DNA of 64,000 bases from Hemerocallis citrina (Eukaryota; Streptophyta; Magnoliopsida; Asparagales; Asphodelaceae), in contig CM030368.1 of the NCBI GenBank assembly GCA_017893485.1, positions 179,471,654 through 179,535,653 on the forward strand, written 5' to 3'. The position numbers were made by a program, and so were the translations under genes. The notes under the pieces were generated by a model. The model worked only from the letters and a program-made list of their open reading frames with translations, was not told the origin of the DNA and ran no database searches. Below, one piece after another: positions 57,082 to 64,000 of this stretch (its first letter is position 1; the number at the start of each line of letters is the position of its first letter).

Positions 57082-57661
57082 TGTTGCCGCTGAATTTGGT
57101 GTGGGGGCAATAGATAGAATTTGTGGATTCACGAGAACTTGAACGGGCTGGATCTGACCTCTTCCGCTGTTGGTAGGTTGACTCCTTGGTTCTCCCGTGG
57201 ACCTGTACAAACGTTCGAAACACCGGGATGGATCCCGGCGACGAACCCTCCGACGCTTTTGTCAATACTCAGAAAAGGAAAGAAAAAGAGCTTAAGTAGA
57301 CAAAGAATGATCACTTTGTAACGGTAGGAGGTAGGGGGTATTTATAGTCGTCGTGGGGATCTGCTACGAGATAAGAATAACTCCCTACTTTCTGGTGTGA
57401 CTGGATAGAAGTGGTTAAAACCACCTCCAGTAGATAAGGGCGAGCCAGGATTTCCTCATCTCCCGTTGAACTGGTCCTTAATGGGTTGTGACCCATTCTC
57501 AGTTTGAACAGATCCGTTCACGGGTTAGCGGGTCCAAGAGGAGAGACCCGGTTCCCGATTCGAACCCGTCTGTAGGTGAAATTATCTTCTTGTCCCTGTA
57601 ACTTTTAAGATTTGTGCCCAATTTGAATGGTTCTGATTTAACCCGATTTTTAGCCATATCA
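57082..57661 (-). repeat. Tat 3' LTR (580 bp)
   Basis: It shares the start TGATATGGCTAAAAAT, the TATA motif CTATAAATACCCCC (plus 57337-57347) and the GTGTGGGGGCAATAGATAG end block with the LTR at 33059-33656 and the 5' stub at 20823. Same family, separate insertion. Confidence 0.87.
57339..57346 (-). promoter_or_regulatory. TATA box in Tat LTR
   Basis: TATAAATA on minus, at the same relative place as in the LTR at 33059. Confidence 0.6.
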
Positions 57662-58434
57662 CGAGCCCCCCTCTCCCAAAGACTGTGTGCTATGGCCTTT
57701 GGGGAGTAGTTTTGTCGTTTTAATGGCGTATAGGGCTTTATCGGAGTTCTCAAAGGGTGTTCGAATCTCATTTGAGGGGTGATGGTGTTTTTCTGAGCTG
57801 GTAATGCGCTCAAGATTGTTCTTAGGCTCTTCTGGATTTTTCGAAGATTTTTCCCAATTCTATATTATTTTTGCGAACCATTTATTCAATTTTGCAAAGC
57901 GATGATTTGTTTTTCGGGAGCACTAATTAATTGTTCTAACCAATAATTATTTATCCAGGGGCTCAAAAATGTTTTCCCAAATTTATAATTATTTTCTAGA
58001 ATTTTTAATTATTTTTTCCTAATTTTAATATTTTTTTGCAATTTTTAAATAGATAATTCGAATCAATAAAATAAAAAATAGATTTTATCACCTATTTATG
58101 ACGTGGCGCGATTTGGATCGTCCATCAGCCCTGGCCGTGAAAATCTGGATGATCGAATGGTGGATCAACACTCGACGACGTGGATCAATTTGAGACGTTG
58201 ATCAGATTGTCGCGCAGGTTTTGGGGTGATCCGACGGCTCGCATAGTACGAAGGCATACTTTCTTTCGTTTGGGGGTCGGTGGCTAGAATGCTCGGCAAT
58301 GGTTGCCGACTCCCATCAGACACCTCGATTGACTGGCACGTGTCAGGGTGGAGACCGAAGTCGAGGGGGTTCGGCATAAGTGCCGAGGTCTAGTGGTGCT
58401 TCGAGATGGCAACATGTGTCGAAAGGGTTCGGCG
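57662..58434 (-). other. Tat 3' untranslated spacer
   Basis: It holds the purine tract at its left end, AT-rich sequence to about 58080, then GC-richer sequence with lone, diverged copies of the array core (for example CTCGGCAATGGTTGCCGA near 58291). No gene is seen. Confidence 0.6.
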
Positions 58435-61182
58435 AGGGTTGCCGAGGTCCAAGAGAGATGTTTTTCTCACGTTTGGACGTCGGTGGCAAGAACGCTCGGC
58501 GAGGTCTGCCGAAGTCCAGGAGAGAAGTTTTTCTCACGTTTGGACGTCGGTGGCAAGAACGCTCAGCGAGGTTTGCCGAAGTCCAAGATAGATGTTTTTC
58601 TCACGTTTGGACGTCGGTGGCAAGAACGCTCGGAGAGGTTTGCCGAAGTCCAAAAGAAATGTGTTTCTCACGTTTGGACGTCGGTTGTACGAACACTCGG
58701 CGAGGTCTGCCGAAGTCCAGGAGAGATGTTTTTCTCACGTTTGGAAATCAGTGGCAAGAACACTCGGTGAGGTCTACCGAAGTCCAAGAGAGATATTTTT
58801 CTCACGTTTGGACGTCGGTGGCAAGAATGCTCGGCGAGGTCTGCCGAAGTCTAGGAGAGATGTTTTTTCTCACGTTTGGACGTCAGTGGCAAGAACGCTC
58901 GGCGAGGTCTGCCGAAGTCCACGGGAGATGTTTTTCTCACGTTTGGACATTAGTGGCAAGAACGCTCGGCGAGGTTTGCCAAAGTCCAAGAGAGATGTGT
59001 TTCTCACGTTTGGACGTCGGTGGCAAGAATGCTCGGCGAGGTCTGTCGAAGTCCAAGAGAGATGTTTTTTCATGTTTGGACGTCAGTGGCAAGAACGCTC
59101 GGCGAGGGTTGCCGATGTCCTAGAGAGATGTTTTTCTTACGTTGGGATGTCGGTGGCAAGAACGCTCGGTGAGGTCTGCTGAAGTCCAGTAGAGATGTTT
59201 TTCTCACATTTGGACGTCGGTGGGAAGAACGGTCGGCGAGGTCTGTCGAAGTCCACGAGAGATGTTTTTCACTCGGTTGGACGTCGGTGGTAAGAACGCT
59301 CGGCGAGGTCAGCCGAAATCCAGGAGAGATGTTTTTCTCACGTTTGGATGTCGGTGGCAAGAATGCTCGGCGAGGTCTGCCAAAGTCCAGGAGAAATGTT
59401 TTTCTGACGTTTGGACGTAGGTGGCAAGAACGCTCGGTGAGGTCTACCGAAGTCCAAGAGTAATATTTTTCTTATGTTTGGACGTCGGTGGCAAGAATGC
59501 TCAGCGAGGTCTACCGAAGTCCAAGAGAGAAGTTTTTTCTCTCGTTTGGCATCGGTGGCAAGAACGCTCGACGAGGTTTGCCGAAGTCCAAGAGAGATGT
59601 TTTTTTCACGCTTGGACGTCAGTGGCAAGAATGCTCAGCGAGTGTTGTCGAAGTCCAATACAGATTTGTTCTCACGTTTGGACGTCGGTGGAAAGAACGC
59701 TCGGCGAGGGTTGCCGAAGTCCTAGAGAGATGTATTTCTCACGTTTGGACATCAGTGGCAAGAATGCTCAACGAGGTCTGCCGAAGTCCAGGAGAGATGT
59801 TTTTCTCACATTTCGACGTCGGTGGCAGGAATGCTCGCACGAGGTCTGCCGAAGTCCAAGAGAGATGTTTTTCTCACGCTTGGACGTCGGTGGCAAGAAC
59901 GCTCGGCGAGGTCTGCCGAAGTCCAAGAGAGATATTTTTCTCACGTTTGGACATCAATGACAAGAATGCTCGGAGAGGTTTGCCGAAGTCCAAGAGAGAT
60001 GTGTTTCTCATGTTTGGACGTCCGTGGCAAGAACGCTCAGCGAGGGTTGCCGAATTCCACGAGAGATGTTTTTCTCACGTTTGTACGTCGTTGGCAAGAA
60101 TGCTCGACGAGATTTGCCGAAGTCCATGAGAGATGTGTTTCTCACGTTTGGACGTCGGTGGCAAGAACGCTCGGCAAGGTCTGCCGAAGTCCAGGAGAGA
60201 TGTTTTTCTCACGTTTGGACGTCGGTGGCAAAAACACTCGGCGAGGTCTGCCGAAGTCCACCAGAGATATTTTTCTCATGTTTGGACGTCGGTGGCAAGA
60301 ATACGCGGCGAGGTCTGCCGAAGTCCTGGAGAAATGTTTTTCTCACGTTTGGATGTCGGTGGCAAGAACGCTCGGCGAGATTTGCCTAAGTCCAAGAGAG
60401 GTGTTTTTCTCACGTTTGGACGTCAGTGGAAAGAACGCTCGGCGAGGTCTGCTGAAGTCCAGGAGAGATGTTTTTCTCACGTTTGGACGTCAGTGGCAAG
60501 AATGCTCGGCGAGGTCTGCCGAAGTCCAGGAGAGATGTTTTTCTCACGTTTGGACGTCGGTGACAAGAACACTCGGCGAGGTCTGCCGAAGTCCACGAGA
60601 GATGTTTTCTCATGTTTGGACGTCAGTGGCAAGAATGCTCGGTGAGGTATGCCGAGGTCCAGGAGAGATGTTTTTCTCACGTTTGGACGTCGGTGGCAAG
60701 AACGCCCGACAAGGTCTGCCAAAGTCCAGGAGAGATGTTTTTTCACGTTTGGACGTCGGTGGCAAGAACGCTCGGCGAGGGTTGCCGAAGTCCTAGAGAA
60801 ATGTTTTTCTCACGTGTGGACATCAGTGGCAAGAACGCTCAGCGAGGTCTGCCGAAGTCAACGAGAGATGTTTTTCTCTAGTTTGGACGCGGTGGCAAGA
60901 ACGCTCGGTGAAGTCTGCCAAAGTCCACGAGAGATGTTTTTCTCAAGTTTGGACGTCGGTGGCAAGAACGCTCGGTGAGGTTTGCCAAAGTCCAAGAGAG
61001 AAGTTTTTCTCACGTTTGGACGTCGGTGGCAAGAACGCTCGGTGAGGTCTGCCAAAGTCCAAGAGAGATGTGTTTCTCACGTTTGGACGTCGATGGCAAG
61101 AACGCTCGGCGAGGTTTGCCAAAGTCCAGAAGAGTTGTTTTTCTCACGTTTGGACGTCGGTGGCAAAAATGCTCGGCAAAGT
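58435..61182 (-). repeat. 67-bp tandem array, about 41 units
   Basis: The plus-strand unit contains GAGAGATGTTTTTCTCACG, TTTGGACGTCGGTGGCAAG and AACGCTCGGCGAGGTCTGCC, then GAAGTCCA; the spacing is 67 bp with rare 66-bp units. In element sense it has TCGGCAGACCTCGCCGA, a stem with a 7-nt loop. The unit lacks stops in all plus frames, so long frames (up to 324 codons) arise without being genes. The array belongs to the 3' untranslated region of the minus-strand Tat element and ends where the Athila LTR begins. Confidence 0.95.
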
Positions 61183-62861
61183 TGATGAACCCAATAATAT
61201 TCACATTTAGGAGCAATAATCTTAGTGCAATTAGACATTTAAATGCTCATTATGTGGTATTTTACTCTTCTTTTCTCTTTTCCATAGGAAACAACCAAAA
61301 GCAGCAAAACGAAGCAGATTCCAGACTAACACAGACTGAGAGGATGATATACAGGGAACTGCAGAACAACAGTCGACTGGCTCTTCACCAGTCGACCGGA
61401 CAGAGAGATTGCTGGGGCTCGGCACAGTCGACTTCCCCAACATCAGTTGACTTGACTGATGAATCATGAAGCCACAAATGTCTCGGCACAATCGACTTAC
61501 ATCCAACACCAGTCGACTGCATCCGGCGGAGTGAAAAGATAAGATAATTGAAGATCCGGCCTCATCTAAATTCAAATCAAAGTTAAGTTATCCAAACCCA
61601 GATTATATGCGAATAACAACTTCTCCAACCATCAAAGCTAGAGACCGGGGACTGGCAAGAGCACGTGGTTAGTAGAAAAGGAAGAAAAGAAGAAAAGAGA
61701 AAGATATAAAACGCCGATCAAATAAGGAAGGAAATAAATAAAAGAAGAGGACTTTTTTGGAAAAAGTGCAAACCCTAATTTTCTTTCCGCGTTCTATAAA
61801 TATCAAAGAAGAGGCATTGTTAAAGGAGGAAGACAGACGGAACTTCTGAATCATCAAGTCATCAACCAAGAAGATTATTCTATCAGCATCGAAGAAGAAG
61901 GAGATCGATTTCACTGAAGCAACGAGCCGGTCGACTGTGTGACAGCCAGCCGACCTATCTGGCAGAACATCATCAGTTTATTTCTTCTCTTTCTAGTTCT
62001 TTTATGTTCATCATGTATTCGAAACTGTTAGTCAATAAAAATCTTATTATGTGGAACTAATTTCATAGTTGGGTAGATTGAAACCGTAGTTATGTAATGC
62101 TTATATTCTTCTGAATGCTATTCTGTTACTTATTGATTAAACCTGAAAGTATTGGTATAGATTTATAATAGACAAACTTGTTCAGAAGTTCTAAGAGCAG
62201 TCGACTGAGAGTGACAGCAAGTCGACTGCCATACAGAACCTGAGATTATCAAGTTTGCATGTTGTAAATCTGAATCTGTTATATGAGTATAGAGACGACC
62301 CGTATCTCGTGCTCATAACTTGTAACACAGGAATCTTTAGGGGTTCTTGGTTTAATCAACTTGAAGGATCTAGATCTGATACCAATTTCTAGAACTTCGA
62401 GTGTTTGTTCGTTTCCATTGTTCTTATGTTTTCTTTAAGTGCAACTTAGTAGATACCATGCTAAATACTTAAGGAAAGAAACGAATTAGAGTAGATACCA
62501 TGCCTAATTCTTGGCTTAGGGAAACAATAACTTTAAGGAGTAGATACCATGCCCTTAAAGGAACAAACATGAGTAATTGGAGTAGATCAGAAGGTGACTT
62601 AGCATTATTGACTATAGGTGGAGATCAAAATCCCAACTAGTTAATAGATATTTGTGATTCAGAACTACTTGATATAGTTTTAAATTTCTCCTTTTCTTTA
62701 GAACAACATTTCAATATTCTTATTTCTTTTTATTGGTTAGTAAGTTAATTTCTACAATCTCTGTGGGATCGACCCTTGCTCGTCACTACGCTTCTATAAA
62801 TGATTCGTACACTTGCGAGGTTTTAATTTGTGTCTAGTTAGATCATCTAGATTGCACAACA
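61183..62861 (+). repeat. Athila 5' LTR (about 1.68 kb)
   Basis: It starts TGATGAACCCAATAATATTC, directly after the array. It ends at ...GCACAACA (62861; CACA at 62858 is an alternative), a few bases before the primer site. It contains the TATA box at 61793. Confidence 0.7.
61793..61803 (+). promoter_or_regulatory. TATA box in Athila LTR
   Basis: TCTATAAATAT lies about 610 bp into the LTR, preceded by a GC-poor stretch. A plausible core promoter. Confidence 0.5.
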
Positions 62862-62867
62862 AGTTTT

Positions 62868-62885
62868 TGGCGCCGCTGCCGGGGA
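62868..62885 (+). other. Athila primer binding site
   Basis: TGGCGCCGCTGCCGGGGA matches the conserved Athila/Tat-type primer site, generally attributed to Asp-tRNA. It fixes the LTR end and the element's orientation. Confidence 0.8.
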
Positions 62886-62984
62886 TTGTTAGTATTTTAA
62901 CTTACAAATCAGTAAATCTTTTCTTTTCTTTTCTTTTCTTTTATTAATAAATATTTTCTCTTTTAGGTTACAGGATTTTGGTGG

Positions 62985-64000
62985 ATGCACGGAAGGCGAT
63001 CACTTCGTCCAGAGCTACTACCTATTGACACGGAAACAGAACGCACTCTGCACAGACTAGGTCGGCTGTCTGCAACCAACCAGTCGACTGCTACAAGGGA
63101 CCAGTCGACTGCATAGAGATGCAATTCACGAGCAACAATGGCTAAGAAGATACCAAATCGAGTACCAATGCAGGACAAATTCACGCCTAAGAATATTGAG
63201 CAACCTTCCTGCATTGCATATCAACCTAATGTCACAGGAAATATGCATCTATCTCCCCAATTATCCTACGCACAACATGCCTAAGGATGATCAGGTACAA
63301 GCATTTTATAAGGGTTTAAATGATACTAACAAGGCAATTGTGGATTCTGCTTGCAACGGAATCTTGATGAGGAAAAGTGGTGAAGAGGCCATCGAATTAT
63401 TTGAAGAACTCAGCGAGAACTCACAGCAATTCTCAACAAGGGGAAGAGGCATTTCTAAAAAACAGGGAGTTTACGAAATTTCTGGTAGTAATAACATACA
63501 ATTAGAAATGGTAAACATGAACAAAAAAATTGATATGCTTGTTAATGCAATGACAACAATGGGCAGTGTAAAAAATCAAACAAAAGAAATTTGTGCAATT
63601 TGTTCTCATTTTGATCATACGACTGATACGTGTCCCATGTCTTCTTTCACAGATCAGGAGCATGCAAACTATGTGGGACAAGGAGTATTCCCACCAAAGA
63701 ACAACCCATTCTCGAACACATACAACCCAGGGTGGAGGAACCATCCAAATTTCTCATGGAGCAACAATCAAGGCACTCAATCTTCACAAGGACATGCACG
63801 GAACTTCCAGATGGGAAGTGGGTTTGATCGGCCAGTTCAAGAACAGAAGAAGTTGGATTTTGAATCCACCGTTCTTCAATTGCTCCAACAACAACATCAA
63901 ACAAGCAACCAACAAGGGCAGGCAATTCAGAAATTGGAAACTAAAATCGGGCAAATTGCAAAGGAGTTGAGTGAAAGAAAAGCAGGGGAACTCCCTTCAC
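62985..64000 (+). pseudogene. Athila gag, internally deleted, open to window end
   Basis: A first frame from ATG 62985 (MHGRRSLRPELLPIDTETE) stops at a TAG near 63113. From about 63256 another frame is open to the window edge (over 240 codons), with an ATG at 63277: MPKDDQVQAFYKGLNDTN, then FEELSENSQQFSTRG, the zinc knuckle CAICSHFDHTTDTC near 63594-63635, and NPFSNTYNPGWRNHPNFSW, a signature of Athila-group gag. Between the two parts the central capsid region of roughly 200 residues is missing compared with the family. A Gln-rich tail with a coiled-coil-like QAIQKLETKIGQIAKEL follows. Confidence 0.8.

Larger units (their letters stand above)
57082..61182 (-). mobile_element. Tat-type element 3' end with large tandem array
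   Basis: Read on minus: array (61182-58435), spacer, purine tract (GGGAGAGGGGGGCTCG, next to 57662), then a 580-bp LTR starting TGATATGGCTAAAAATCGGG at 57661 and ending near GCGGCAACA at 57082. The LTR start matches the Tat 3' LTR at 33059 closely. Coding regions are not present; an Athila element begins at 61183 inside the array. It inserted into the chromovirus-type LTR on its left (flank GGAAT). Confidence 0.82.
61183..64000 (+). mobile_element. Athila-type Ty3/gypsy element, 5' part
   Basis: A 5' LTR (61183 to about 62861) is followed by the primer site TGGCGCCGCTGCCGGGGA and a gag gene with Athila/Tat-style C-terminal motifs, running off the window. It sits inside the 67-bp array. The LTR start TGATGAACCC next to array sequence is a sharp junction. 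CAGTCGACTG palindromes occur in the LTR and leader. Pol lies outside the window. Confidence 0.82.

Noticed and set aside
58435..61182. CRISPR-like array of regular repeats
   Set aside because: Units are contiguous with no unique spacers, no cas genes are present and the DNA is a plant genome; it is a tandem repeat.
58348..61469. A cluster of overlapping ORFs of 60-324 codons on both strands, apparently repeat proteins
   Set aside because: They are translations of the 67-bp tandem array in successive frames; similar ORFs exist on both strands and the region is a retrotransposon 3' untranslated region.

Overview
This window is plant nuclear DNA, most likely from a dicot. It is almost entirely nested, decayed LTR retrotransposons: Ty3/gypsy chromovirus-type, Tat-type and Athila-type, plus Ty1/copia SIRE-type and two other copia families. 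The only plausible host genes are one 2-oxoglutarate/Fe(II) dioxygenase locus with three intact exons (40485-42628, minus; first exon not found) and a broken cysteine synthase-like exon (35071-35273). I see no rRNA, tRNA gene, CRISPR, bacterial or organellar feature.

Layout, left to right. 1-6130: a minus-strand chromovirus (Tekay/Del-like) with chromodomain-type integrase tail, RNase H, RT, protease, gag, Met-tRNA primer site and part of its 5' LTR, all broken by stops and frameshifts. 6131-9102: 3' part of a plus-strand SIRE-like copia element with its 3' LTR. 9103-15974: another minus-strand chromovirus-type LTR, split by a 3.9-kb solo LTR (11485-15374) with a perfect GCACG target duplication. 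15975-17690: probable copia remnant and unassigned DNA. 17690-20822: patchwork of gag, RT and antisense-ORF pieces of a Tat element in both orientations. 20823-33656: that Tat element's main copy (gag, protease, RT with two RNase H domains, integrase), a long 3' region with three tandem arrays and antisense ORFs, and a 598-bp 3' LTR.

33657-43092 is the least repetitive part. A complete minus-strand copia element (35274-39959, 200-bp LTRs, GTTGC target duplication) sits in the cysteine synthase pseudogene, followed by the dioxygenase gene with a MITE-like element in an intron. From 43093 a second nest begins. A Tnt1-like copia element is cut by a 3.7-kb solo LTR (45143-48863), then by the 3' end of a minus-strand Tat element (49582-52362). 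A chromovirus-type LTR follows (52363-57081), itself split by a 3.3-kb solo LTR (53304-56592, TTATG duplication). Next comes another Tat 3' end (57082-61182) with about 41 copies of a 67-bp repeat. Last is an Athila element (61183 onward) that leaves the window with an open gag frame.

The most interesting signals are listed here. (1) A short stem-loop core is conserved among tandem repeats of different unit lengths (59 and 67 bp) in two separate Tat elements. (2) Pol III A/B-box-like modules lie inside the long chromovirus LTRs. (3) A palindromic decamer, CAGTCGACTG, is scattered in both the SIRE and the Athila element. (4) Reshuffled Tat fragments form a near-palindromic hairpin. All boundaries were read by eye; alignments and database searches were not possible.
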